A stretch of DNA of 49,744 bases from an uncultured Bacilli bacterium (GTDB lineage Bacteria; Bacillota_I; Bacilli_A; RF39; UBA660). Both the position numbers and the translations under genes were made by a program. Positions 41,392-49,638 of the stretch are shown piece by piece; within the stretch, counting starts at the first letter, position 1; every line of letters starts with the position of its first letter. The stretch is from NCBI GenBank assembly GCA_947629035.1, contig CANRCE010000006.1, positions 1 through 49,744 on the forward strand, read 5' to 3'. The notes below the pieces were generated by a model. That model worked only from the letters and a program-made list of their open reading frames with translations. It searched no databases and was not told where the DNA came from.

Positions 41392-43101
41392 ATGCAAAGA
41401 AAAACAAAAAATATTATATCTATTTTTATCATTTTATTACTATGTGGAGGTATCATTTTTACTGGATATTTAAGTACCAAATCATCTAATATTAGTAATA
41501 GTAATAATATGCCAAACATGAGTCAAAATGGAAGTGAGCCACCAGAAAAACCTGATGGAAATAACAATATAGGAAATCCACCAGAAATTCCAAACAATAA
41601 TGGTGATATGGAACAAATGGGAGGGCAACCAGAAAATAATGCAGACAATAATTATGTTTACTTAATTCTTTCTGGAATAGAAAGTTTAACTCTATCTATT
41701 ATTATACTTTATCTAATAATGTCAGGATTTAATAAAAAGTCTTTTAAAGAAACATTTACTAATACGGATAAAATAGTAATCTATGTTTTAGAAGTAATTA
41801 TCTTAACAAGTGGACTTATTTTTACTGAAAATTTAGTTGCTAATAAATATAAAGATAATACGCCTATTAATAATCCTAATCAAGGTATGGAAGCTAGACA
41901 AAATACAAATATATCTTATTCAGCTATAAAGGAAATTACTAAATCAACAACTGAAGATAGTGACGAATATGAAAGTACAAAAAAGGATGAAAATGCTATT
42001 TTAGTTAGTGGCGATATTGATGTAACTTTATCAGATATTAAAGTAGATAAAAGTGGCGATTCAGATGGTGGGGATAATACTAGCTTTTATGGTACTAATT
42101 CAGGAATCATTGCCAAAGATGGAGCTAATTTAATACTTAAAAATTTAACAATAAATACAAATGCAACTGGAGCAAATGGTGTATTTAGTTACGGAGGAAG
42201 TGCGACAACAAATAATACAAATAGTGATGGTACACAAGTAACAATTAGTGATTCTAAAATAACAACAACAAAAGATAACTCTGGGGGAATTATGACAACT
42301 GGTGGAGGAACTATGATTGCAAAAAATCTTACAATCAATACTGCAGGTGTATCAAGTGCAGCCATAAGATCCGATCGTGGAGGGGGAACAGTAAGCGTTG
42401 ATGGTGGAACATATAAGACAACTGGTTCAGGTTCTCCTACTATTTATTCGACTGCTGATATAACAGTTAAAAATGCATCTTTAATTGCTACGACTTCCGA
42501 AGGTGTTGTAATTGAAGGAAAGAATAAAATTACTCTTGAAAATGTAACTTTAACTGATACAAATAATAAATTAAATGGACAATCTACTACATATAAAAAT
42601 ATATTTTTATATCAATCTATGAGTGGAGATGCATCTACTGGGGTATCAGAGTTTAGTGCTACTGATTCTACAATAACTACAAATAAAGGTGATACTTTCT
42701 ATATTACTAATACAAGTTCAAAAATCACTTTAAAAAATAATAAATTTATAAATAATGATTCTACTGCTAACTTTTTAAGAGCACAAAAAGATTCTTGGGG
42801 AAATAATGGTTCGAATGGTGGCATCGTAGAGTTATTAATGGAAAATCAAGAAGCTAAAGGGAAAATTGTTATAGATTCTATTTCTACTCTTGATATGACT
42901 ATGAATACAAACTCTTATTATGAAGGAACAATAAATGGTGAAAATAGTGCGAAAGAGATAAAATTAAAATTAGATAAAACATCTAAAATTAAATTAACAG
43001 GTAATAGTTATATAACTTCTCTTGATAATGCTAATAGTAGCAATAGTAATATTGATTTTAATGGTTATACATTATATGTAAATGGTAAAACTGTAAATTA
43101 A
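41392..43101 (+). CDS. Membrane-anchored beta-helix protein (Cthe_2159/DUF4353-like)
   Basis: 569 aa. A first membrane helix (about 7-26) is followed by a Pro/Asn/Met-rich segment (30-80: MPNMSQNGSEPPEKPDG, NMEQMGGQP-type), two more helices (89-110, 129-148), and from about 180 an outside right-handed beta-helix of short strands (ILVSGDIDVTLSDIKV, GANLILKNLTINT, TVSVDGGTYKTTG, NKITLENVTLTDT, GYTLYVNGKT end). The beta-helix resembles carbohydrate-binding Cthe_2159 proteins, which are often found beside two-component and ABC genes. ATG 41392 after AAAGGGAG is preferred to the frame start at 41362. First gene of the five-gene module. Confidence 0.75.
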   Translation: MQRKTKNIISIFIILLLCGGIIFTGYLSTKSSNISNSNNMPNMSQNGSEPPEKPDGNNNIGNPPEIPNNNGDMEQMGGQPENNADNNYVYLILSGIESLTLSIIILYLIMSGFNKKSFKETFTNTDKIVIYVLEVIILTSGLIFTENLVANKYKDNTPINNPNQGMEARQNTNISYSAIKEITKSTTEDSDEYESTKKDENAILVSGDIDVTLSDIKVDKSGDSDGGDNTSFYGTNSGIIAKDGANLILKNLTINTNATGANGVFSYGGSATTNNTNSDGTQVTISDSKITTTKDNSGGIMTTGGGTMIAKNLTINTAGVSSAAIRSDRGGGTVSVDGGTYKTTGSGSPTIYSTADITVKNASLIATTSEGVVIEGKNKITLENVTLTDTNNKLNGQSTTYKNIFLYQSMSGDASTGVSEFSATDSTITTNKGDTFYITNTSSKITLKNNKFINNDSTANFLRAQKDSWGNNGSNGGIVELLMENQEAKGKIVIDSISTLDMTMNTNSYYEGTINGENSAKEIKLKLDKTSKIKLTGNSYITSLDNANSSNSNIDFNGYTLYVNGKTVN

Positions 43102-43120
43102 AAAATGGAGGTGGTAATAC

Positions 43121-43798
43121 TTGCGAATTTTAGTTGTAGAAGATGAAGAGGCAATCGCAGATGTTATAGCAACAAAACTACGAGCTGAAAAGTATGAAGT
43201 TGATACAAGTTTTGATGGCGAAGATGGATTATATAATGCCATGACAAATATATATGATTTAATCATTCTTGATATAATGTTACCTAAAATGAATGGTTTA
43301 GAAATACTAAAAGAAATAAAAGATAATGATATAAGTGCTAAAGTTATCATGCTTACTGCTAAATTTGAATTAGATGATAAATTAAAGGGATTTAATACTG
43401 GAGCAGATGATTATGTAACAAAACCTTTTCATATTGAAGAATTAATTGCAAGAGTAAATGTTCAATTAAGAAGTATTGGAAATCATAAAGCTAAAGATAT
43501 ATTAGAATATAGCGATTTATCATTAAACATTAAAACTTCTACTCTAACTTGTAAACTTACAAATGAGTCAATAAATATCCCATATAGAGAATTTCTATTA
43601 CTTGAATATTTTATTAATAATAAAGAACAAATTATATCAAAAGAACAAATTTATGATAAAGTTTGGGGAATTAATACCGATTATGAATCTAACAATTTAG
43701 AAGCCTACTTATCTTTTTTAAGAAAGAAAATAAAAATTATTGGATCAAAAGTAAGTATTAAAGCTGTTCGTAATTTAGGTTATAAAATGGAGGAATAA
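43121..43798 (+). CDS. OmpR-family response regulator
   Basis: 225 aa. Receiver domain with acidic pair E7/D8, phosphoacceptor Asp51 (LIILDIMLPKMNG), Thr in MLTAKF and Lys in TKPFH; then a winged-helix DNA-binding domain (YREFLLLEYFINNKEQIISKEQI ... YLSFLRKKI ... AVRNLGYKMEE). It starts at TTG 43121 with GGAGGTGG upstream. Its likely binding sites are the 11-bp direct repeats at 41329 and 45057. Confidence 0.95.
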   Translation: MRILVVEDEEAIADVIATKLRAEKYEVDTSFDGEDGLYNAMTNIYDLIILDIMLPKMNGLEILKEIKDNDISAKVIMLTAKFELDDKLKGFNTGADDYVTKPFHIEELIARVNVQLRSIGNHKAKDILEYSDLSLNIKTSTLTCKLTNESINIPYREFLLLEYFINNKEQIISKEQIYDKVWGINTDYESNNLEAYLSFLRKKIKIIGSKVSIKAVRNLGYKMEE

Positions 43799-43804
43799 AG
43801 AGAT

Positions 43805-45037
43805 ATGGAAAATTTAAAGAAAAAAACATTTTTTATTATTTTTATTATCATCTCTTTATTTGCCTTTGTTTTTGCTATGTTTTTTAATATTCAAACCTAT
43901 CATAAAGAATATACAGGAATATTAAATAATTTAACAAGAATGAGAAATTTGACTATAAAAAGACCTGAACCTTTTGACAAAGAAATGAGACCGATAAATG
44001 ATGAAGAACTTCGTAATAGAAAAGTTATGGATTATGAAGTTTATACATTTATCTTAAATGATAGTAATGATATTGTTGATAAAATAAGTCATAGCGATAA
44101 TGATATTAGTGATGAAATTATAAATAAAGCTAAAAATATTATTGCTAGTAATAACACAAGTAAAGTAAAAATTGGCTGTTTATATTGGAATAAATATGCT
44201 TATAATTTTGAAAATAATAATTCTTTAACGATTGTAAATATAACTAACACTAGAAATATGTTACTTATGAACTTACTAATCTCTTTATTATTAATTTGTT
44301 TTGGTGAATTAGTTATTTATATCATTTCTAAAAAAATAACAGAGTGGATTACGAAACCAGTTTTGGAAAGTTTTGATAGAGAAAAAGAATTTGTGGCTAA
44401 TGCTTCTCATGAACTTAAAACTCCACTTGCAGTTATGATGGCAAGTATCGATTGTTTAGATGTAAATAAGAAAAATGAAAAATGGATTAATAATTTAAAA
44501 AGTGAATCTGATAGAATGAGTAATTTGATAACTAGATTACTTGATTTATCTAAAACTGAATATTTGAAAAAAGGAAATTTCAGTAAAAATGATATTTCTA
44601 TGATTATAGAGAAAAGAGCTTTAACATTTGAAAGTTTAGCATACGAAAAAGATATAACTATCGAAACTAATATTACTGAAAAAATAAACTTTCTTTGTCA
44701 TAAAGAAAGCATAGATGAATTAGTATCTATTTTAATTGATAATGCTATTAGTCATGGAAAAGGAAATAGTAAAATTAAAATTAATCTAATGAGTGATAAA
44801 ACTGAAATAAAATTGGAAGTAATTAATGAGGGAGATCCTATATCGCCTTCAGAATGTGAAAAAATATTCGAAAGATTTTACAGGAATGATAAAAGTCATA
44901 ATCGTAAAAGTGGAAGATATGGTTTGGGACTTGCCATAGCTAAAAATATTGTAAAAGCCCATAATGGTAATATTAGAGCCTATTCTAAAGATGGATATAC
45001 TACTTTTGAAGTTAAATTTAAAATGAACGAACATTAA
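43805..45037 (+). CDS. Sensor histidine kinase
   Basis: 410 aa. Two membrane helices (about 8-29 and 152-174) enclose an outside sensor of about 120 residues with a charged, Met/Pro-bearing segment (RPEPFDKEMRPINDEELRNRK). The dimerisation helix has the phosphorylated His202 in ANASHELKTPLAV. ATPase motifs are DNAISHGKG (N), FERFYR (F) and GRYGLGLAIAK (G). Partner of the regulator 6 nt upstream. It lacks a clear HAMP domain. Confidence 0.94.
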   Translation: MENLKKKTFFIIFIIISLFAFVFAMFFNIQTYHKEYTGILNNLTRMRNLTIKRPEPFDKEMRPINDEELRNRKVMDYEVYTFILNDSNDIVDKISHSDNDISDEIINKAKNIIASNNTSKVKIGCLYWNKYAYNFENNNSLTIVNITNTRNMLLMNLLISLLLICFGELVIYIISKKITEWITKPVLESFDREKEFVANASHELKTPLAVMMASIDCLDVNKKNEKWINNLKSESDRMSNLITRLLDLSKTEYLKKGNFSKNDISMIIEKRALTFESLAYEKDITIETNITEKINFLCHKESIDELVSILIDNAISHGKGNSKIKINLMSDKTEIKLEVINEGDPISPSECEKIFERFYRNDKSHNRKSGRYGLGLAIAKNIVKAHNGNIRAYSKDGYTTFEVKFKMNEH

Positions 45038-45059
45038 CGAAAAAAAGTTAATGTTTTTT
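45032..45059 (+). terminator. Hairpin between kinase and permease genes
   Basis: CATTAAC, AAAAAAA-containing loop, GTTAATG, then six T. It ends the upstream unit and touches the operator that begins at 45057, so the ABC genes have their own promoter. Confidence 0.7.
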
Positions 45060-45089
45060 AATGTTTCTTTAATATTTACATAATAAAAT
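45057..45089 (+). promoter_or_regulatory. Direct-repeat operator and -10 box of the ABC genes
   Basis: TTTAATGTTTC (45057-45067) then TTTAATATTTA (45068-45078), 5 nt, TAAAAT (45084-45089). The 19-nt string TTTTTTAATGTTTCTTTAA is identical to that upstream of the beta-helix gene, and the spacing to the -10 box is identical. Confidence 0.65.
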
Positions 45090-45114
45090 GATATTGTATT
45101 AAAGGAGGAATATT

Positions 45115-46581
45115 ATGTTTATATTAAAAAACGCATGGATTTCAATTAAAAGAAATAAAGGAAGGAACATTTTAATAGGAATAATTATTTTAATTATTGC
45201 TTGTGCTTGTACCATAACACTTGCAATTAAAAACACAGCAGTAGATTTGATAAATTCCTATAAAAATGCTTATGACAAAGAAGTAACAATTAGTTTTAAT
45301 AGAGCTAATATGATGAAAGACTTTGATCCATCGCAAGAGGAGTCAAGGGAAAATGCAAGAGAAAGATTTGATAATATTGAGAGCTTCACAATTAGTGATG
45401 TTGAGTCTTTTGCTGATAGTAAGTATATTGAAAGTTATTATTATACTTATAGTGTTGGACTTAATGGAAATAATATTGAAAAAGCCGAAATAGAATCAAA
45501 TAATGATATGCCAAATGGCTTTGGTCGTGGAAAACAAAACAATTTGTCATCTACTGATTTTACTTTAACTGGTTATAGCTCATTAGATGCTATGAGTGAA
45601 TTTATAAATGGTACTTATACTATGAATGAAATAACTGATAATGCTTGGGATATTGCCTTTGATGGTAACTATGTATTTATTAACGAGGAACTTGCTTCCT
45701 ATAATGATTTAAACTTAAATGATAAAATAAAACTAGCAAGTGATGATGGAAATACTTATGAATTTGAAATTATTGGTATTTTTAAAGAAAACGAAGAAGG
45801 AAGTACTGATGCAATGTCAATGTTTTCAAATTCAGCCAATACTCTTGTAACAAATGCTAGTGCTGCTATAAACATTACTGCAAGTAATGAAGAAATAAAT
45901 GCTACAATTAATCCAACATTTATAATAGATTCTTATGATAATATCGAAAAACTACAAGATGAATTCTACGAAAAAGGTTTAGATGAAAATTTTGTTTTAC
46001 AAACGAATGAGGAAGAAGCAAATAGTGGAGTATCAAGTATTCAAAATATTAACTCATTTGCTACTACTTTTTTAGTAATTACTCTTATTATTGGTGGAAT
46101 TGTTTTATTCGTAATTAATATGATAAATATTCGTGAAAGAAAATATGAAATAGGAGTTTTAAGAACAATTGGTATTAGTAAGTTTAAATTAACAATGCAA
46201 TTTGTATCAGAACTTGTTATTGTTTCAGTAGTTGCTCTTATACTTGGTGCCTGTATTGGTGCAGTAAGTTCTAAAGGGGTAAGTAATTCTTTACTAGAAA
46301 GTGAAATAAATAGTAGTAATGAAAGAACCGTAGAAATAGGTAAAAACTTTGGTGGAGCTAATATGAATGGTGGTATGCCTGATCGTGGAAATAGAGGCGA
46401 AATGAGAGGTAAAGGTATGCCAGTTGTAGAGGCTTACGATTCTATTGATGCCGTAGTGGATATTAAAGTTTTACTAGAACTACTTGGAATTGGAATTTCA
46501 CTTGTGTTAGTAAGTTCTATTGCTTCAATGGTTAGTATAGAGAGATTTTCACCACTTACAATATTGAAAGAGAGGTCTTAA
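45115..46581 (+). CDS. FtsX-like ABC transporter permease
   Basis: 488 aa. Helix 1 at about 18-38, a large outside domain (40-312), helices 2 and 3 at about 313-336 and 358-384, and helix 4 at about 452-472: the MacB/FtsX layout. Between helices 3 and 4 is an unusual outside Gly/Met/Asn-rich segment (about 410-440: FGGANMNGGMPDRGNRGEMR and so on). The sensor and the beta-helix protein of the module also have Met/Pro/Asn-rich outside segments, so the parts may recognise a common ligand. AAAGGAGG precedes ATG 45115. Confidence 0.9.
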   Translation: MFILKNAWISIKRNKGRNILIGIIILIIACACTITLAIKNTAVDLINSYKNAYDKEVTISFNRANMMKDFDPSQEESRENARERFDNIESFTISDVESFADSKYIESYYYTYSVGLNGNNIEKAEIESNNDMPNGFGRGKQNNLSSTDFTLTGYSSLDAMSEFINGTYTMNEITDNAWDIAFDGNYVFINEELASYNDLNLNDKIKLASDDGNTYEFEIIGIFKENEEGSTDAMSMFSNSANTLVTNASAAINITASNEEINATINPTFIIDSYDNIEKLQDEFYEKGLDENFVLQTNEEEANSGVSSIQNINSFATTFLVITLIIGGIVLFVINMINIRERKYEIGVLRTIGISKFKLTMQFVSELVIVSVVALILGACIGAVSSKGVSNSLLESEINSSNERTVEIGKNFGGANMNGGMPDRGNRGEMRGKGMPVVEAYDSIDAVVDIKVLLELLGIGISLVLVSSIASMVSIERFSPLTILKERS

Positions 46582-46583
46582 TA

Positions 46584-47312
46584 ATGGCAAATAAAGTAAA
46601 AAATAACAAAGAAATAAAAGAAAAAAATAATTCTTCCAACAATATTATTTTAAGTATTAAAAATGCTAGTTATAGGTATAGTGATGCTAAAGAAGATGAT
46701 TATGCTTTAAGAGATGTTAGTTTTGATTTTGAAAGTGGAAAAATGTATGCTATAAGAGGTCGAAGTGGTACAGGAAAAACGACATTATTATCTTTAATAA
46801 GTGGACTTGAAAGATGTACTGAAGGTGAAATCATCTTTGATGGTAAAAGTTTAAAAGATATGAATTTAGATAAATATCGAAATAGTGATATTGGTATTGT
46901 ATTTCAAAGTTATAATTTACTACCTTTTATGACTGCTAGTGAAAATATAGTTCTTTCTATGGATGTGAGTGGTTTAAAAATTAAAAAGAAAAAAGAAAAA
47001 GCCATTGAACTTATGGAAAAAGTAGGATTAAAAGAAACTTATGCCGATCGTAGGGTATTAAGGTTATCTGGTGGAGAACAACAAAGAGTTGCTATTGCAA
47101 GAAGTTTATCTTATAATCCTAAAATAATACTTGCAGATGAGCCAACGGGAAATCTTGATAAACAAACAGAAACTGAAATTCTAGAAATATTTAAAAAGTT
47201 AGCCCACAAAGAAAATAAATGTGTTATTATTGTAACTCACTCTCAAAATGTTTGTGATAATGTTGATGTAATATATGACTTAAAAAAATCAAAAGAAGAA
47301 GAAAAAAAGTAG
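46584..47312 (+). CDS. ABC transporter ATP-binding protein (MacB/LolD type)
   Basis: 242 aa. A Lys/Asn-rich 25-residue N-terminal extension precedes the domain. Walker A is GRSGTGKTT (near 60), Q-loop VFQSYNLLPFMTASENI, signature LSGGEQQRVAIARSL, Walker B IILADEPTGNLD, H-loop VTHSQ. It pairs with the permease 2 nt upstream; the family mostly serves mechanotransmission or export of peptides rather than import. GAGAGG precedes the ATG. The module ends at the terminator at 47303. Confidence 0.94.
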   Translation: MANKVKNNKEIKEKNNSSNNIILSIKNASYRYSDAKEDDYALRDVSFDFESGKMYAIRGRSGTGKTTLLSLISGLERCTEGEIIFDGKSLKDMNLDKYRNSDIGIVFQSYNLLPFMTASENIVLSMDVSGLKIKKKKEKAIELMEKVGLKETYADRRVLRLSGGEQQRVAIARSLSYNPKIILADEPTGNLDKQTETEILEIFKKLAHKENKCVIIVTHSQNVCDNVDVIYDLKKSKEEEKK

Positions 47313-47342
47313 TTTTAGTAATATCACCAAATCTACTTTTTT
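47303..47342 (+). terminator. Terminator of the ABC operon
   Basis: AAAAAGTAG pairs with CTACTTTTT around a 20-nt loop; seven T follow. The left arm includes the stop codon of the ATPase gene. Confidence 0.8.
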
Positions 47343-47576
47343 TGAAATATTATAAGAATTACACAAGTAAATAAATCTTTATCCATTTTCAAAATAATTC
47401 TATATAAAATTTATGATTTTATAAGAAAAGATTATATGCACTTTTCTAAAATTTAATAGATTTTACTTTCTTTAATCATTTATTATTTATATCACTTTTA
47501 TTTGTACCATTTTTATCATTAAAGTATTTCCCAAAATTATTTTAGGTATAAATTTTGCTTAATTTTTAAATAAATA

Positions 47577-47679
47577 GAAAAACTCGCAAGTGTGCGAATT
47601 TAAACCTCAATGGAGCAATTGTGGAAGATATTTACAACTTTCACTCATAACGATTTGATATATAAAATATCAATCTCTA
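47577..47679 (-). ncRNA. Candidate small RNA, copy D
   Basis: On the minus strand: a 5' hairpin TTGATAT/ATATCAA (near 47660), a second stem AGTTGT/ACAATT, an exposed core GCTCCATTGAGG, then terminator TCGCA, CACT, TGCGA, GTTTTTC (47597-47577). The core matches that of copies B and C. The -10 (TAAAAT or TATGAT at 47686-47696) has no good -35. Confidence 0.38.
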
Positions 47680-47682
47680 ATA

Positions 47683-47742
47683 ATTATTTTATCATAATTT
47701 TCCTTATATGTATCAGAAATTTTTAAATTTTATGATAAAATA
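47683..47742. promoter_or_regulatory. Inverted repeat with divergent -10 elements
   Basis: TTATTTTATCATAA near 47684-47697 and its reverse complement TTATGATAAAATAA near 47730-47743 are separated by about 32 nt. Each arm contains TATGATAAAAT pointing outwards: one towards copy D, the other towards the gene at 47763. Confidence 0.5.
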
Positions 47743-47762
47743 ACTATATAGAGGTGGAAAAA

Positions 47763-48317
47763 ATGACTGCATCAGACTGTATTCAAATAGCCATTGCAAT
47801 AATAACATTATTAGGAATAGTAACATCATTAGTAATTTCTATTTGCACATTAAAACAAAATAGTAAGATAATTGAAGACTCAAATAAAGCAAATATTATT
47901 CTTTATATTGATTTTAATCCTACTACTAGTAGATACTATATAGTTATTAAGAACTTTGGGAATAGTGTTGGTAAACTTATTTCTATTAAAATTACTCCTA
48001 AACTAAATTGGAAAAAGACAAAATTTAAACAGAATAGAAGACCGATTACAGACTCAAAAAATGTATTATTAGCGCCAAATCAAAAAATAGCATCTTGGTT
48101 TGATTTTAAAGATTATCCAGATAGAAAATTTAAAGTAACATTAAATTATGAATCTTTAGGGAAAAAATATATCAATGAATATGAGATTGATTTATCATTT
48201 GTTGATAATATAGATTGGAGAGTTCAATACGCATTTGATGATAATACAAAAGATAACAAAGAGGCATTATATAAAATAAATAACAGCATTCAAGATTTAA
48301 CAGATAAATTCAGATAA
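47763..48317 (+). CDS. Membrane-anchored protein of unknown function
   Basis: 184 aa. One N-terminal helix (about 6-30, IQIAIAIITLLGIVTSLVISI), a short charged turn, then a cytoplasmic or outside domain with beta-strands (IILYIDFNPTTSRYYIVIKNFGNSVGKLISIKI). The string IVIKNFGNSVGK is common in accessory-genome proteins of unknown role. ATG 47763 after GAGGTGG is chosen over GTG 47754 within that site. Gene order suggests cargo of the accessory region. Confidence 0.6.
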   Translation: MTASDCIQIAIAIITLLGIVTSLVISICTLKQNSKIIEDSNKANIILYIDFNPTTSRYYIVIKNFGNSVGKLISIKITPKLNWKKTKFKQNRRPITDSKNVLLAPNQKIASWFDFKDYPDRKFKVTLNYESLGKKYINEYEIDLSFVDNIDWRVQYAFDDNTKDNKEALYKINNSIQDLTDKFR

Positions 48318-48383
48318 TTTTGTTAGAAGTATTGTATTTAATAAGGTTTTGTGCTATTATAAAACTAAATCAAGGAGGAATTT

Positions 48384-49082
48384 ATGGAAAATAGAAAATA
48401 TAAGGTAAGAAGAGATAATATTTATGTTGGTGAAGTTGTAAGAACTGATAGTATATATCGTTATGAAAGAGATACGGACTTACTTCGTACTAAACCAGGA
48501 CAATTAAATACAGGTAGTTGGTTTTCTTATAGAAGTATGCTATTTGTGCCTAATGAGAAAAAATTATCAAATGACTTATTATATCGAAGCCCTAACTACC
48601 CTATTCTAAATGTCACTGATGATGAAACTTGTTTAGGCCTTGGAGAAAAAAGTATAGTAATAAAAGATGCTTGTAATTTAGCAGCATTACTTGAATATTT
48701 TGGATATAATAAAGATTTAACTTTTGAAGACATAATGAGAATAAGAAAAACTTTCTTTACAGGAAAATTTGCTATGGATAATTGTGAATTATTTGGTTGG
48801 AAAGAAATTCAACCTGAAGATTGGACATACTATAAAAAGGGTATTAAAATTATTGATCCTGAAGAATTAAAAAGAATAATAGCTCAAGAAATAAGAGTTC
48901 AACAGGCAGGACATAGATTATTTACAGGAATTCCTGAAAGTGTATTACCTAGAGAATATTTTGATGTTTTAGATAAAATGGGTGATAATGATTTAATGCA
49001 TGCTCTTAAAAGGCATGAAAAAATGAATACTTTTGCACCACATAAACAAGAAGGCCCTGTTAAAAAATTAACGAGATTTTAA
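48384..49082 (+). CDS. Hypothetical protein, 232 aa
   Basis: Not recognised. Soluble, no signal or membrane segment. A first part with beta character (YKVRRDNIYVGEVVRTDSIY, TGSWFSYRSMLFVPN) is followed by a helical part (IVIKDACNLAALLEYFGY, LTFEDIMRIRKTFFTG) and a C-terminal helical stretch ending in HKQEGPVKKLTRF. AAGGAGG lies 6 nt before the ATG. It lies just upstream of a mob relic that is read on the other strand, so it may be a passenger of the same lost element. Confidence 0.6.
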   Translation: MENRKYKVRRDNIYVGEVVRTDSIYRYERDTDLLRTKPGQLNTGSWFSYRSMLFVPNEKKLSNDLLYRSPNYPILNVTDDETCLGLGEKSIVIKDACNLAALLEYFGYNKDLTFEDIMRIRKTFFTGKFAMDNCELFGWKEIQPEDWTYYKKGIKIIDPEELKRIIAQEIRVQQAGHRLFTGIPESVLPREYFDVLDKMGDNDLMHALKRHEKMNTFAPHKQEGPVKKLTRF

Positions 49083-49084
49083 AA

Positions 49085-49120
49085 GAAAATTTTAAGCATT
49101 AACGCTTAAAATCTTCTTTT
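49085..49120. terminator. Bidirectional terminator at the end of the 232-aa gene
   Basis: ATTTTAAGC (49089-49097) pairs with GCTTAAAAT (49104-49112) over a 6-nt loop, with T-rich flanks on both strands. The right arm also codes for the last residues of the mob relic. Confidence 0.7.
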
Positions 49121-49440
49121 TCTATTGCTTTATATTCTTTTGAATTTTTAGACTGAAATATACCTATAATATTTTCATAATTTTTATTATCTAATGCACC
49201 ATTATTATATAATTTTTAACAAACTCTTTATATTTATTATCTTTGATTCTAAATATTTTATCCATTAGAAATTGAACTAATTGATAAATCATTTCTTTAA
49301 AATGTTCAAATGTTGATTTTAAAGAATAATTTTCTTCTTTTAATTCTTGAATTTCATTTTCTTTAATATTCAACTTCCTGATTAAGTTTTTCATTATTTC
49401 CTGTTAGTAATTTTAATCTTTTACGATTCCAATTTTGTCT
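49099..49440 (-). pseudogene. MobV (Pre/Mob) relaxase C-terminal remnant
   Basis: Read on the minus strand in several frames: KLLTGNNEKLNQEVEY (around 49412-49365), then NIKENEIQELKEENYSLKST with FEHFKEMIYQLVQFLMDKIF and KEFVKN (49365-49205), then after a shift in TATATA: YNNGALDNKNYENIIGIFQS and KNSKEYKAIEKEDFKR-stop at 49099. The coiled coil followed by the FxHFKExIxxLxxFLxxK block is the C-terminus of plasmid recombination/mobilisation proteins. At least two frameshifts, and the catalytic N-terminal half is missing. Confidence 0.6.
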
Positions 49441-49474
49441 TTGACAAAATTATTAACCCCCTAGGAATTTTGTC
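49431..49474. repeat. Threefold inverted-repeat block
   Basis: AATTTTGTC (49431-49439), TTT, GACAAAATT (49443-49451), 14 nt (ATTAACCCCCTAGG), AATTTTGTC (49466-49474). The middle arm can pair with either flank, so two hairpins are mutually exclusive. It lies next to the MobV relic and may be an oriT or element end. Confidence 0.5.
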
Positions 49475-49511
49475 AAGTGTATCAAAATATCTGTAGGTAT
49501 TTTTATAAAAA

Positions 49512-49638
49512 TAAAAACCATCTCAATTAAGAGATGAAATATATTTGAATGCTCGAAAAGTTCGAACAGATTCGTCAATGGAGCGATAGCTTTACTTATA
49601 TTCGAAAAATTATACTCCCAAGATTGACTAAATCAACT
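49512..49638 (-). ncRNA. Candidate small RNA, copy C
   Basis: On the minus strand: promoter TTGCGA (49674-49669), 18 nt, TATAAT (49650-49645); about 127 nt of RNA; core ATCGCTCCATTGA (49587-49575); hairpin GUUCGA/UCGAGC (49567-49551, one G-U pair); terminator CATCTC, TTAATT, GAGATG, GTTTTTATTTTT (49536-49508). Shares 19 identical nt with copy A and the same promoter spacing as copy B. Confidence 0.45.

Larger units (their letters stand above)
47313..47762. other. Intergenic accessory stretch with small-RNA-like copy D
   Basis: The first 260 nt are AT-rich with no gene seen. Then come copy D on the minus strand (47577-47679) and a divergent promoter region with a 14-bp inverted repeat (47683-47742) before the next gene. 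Confidence 0.5.
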
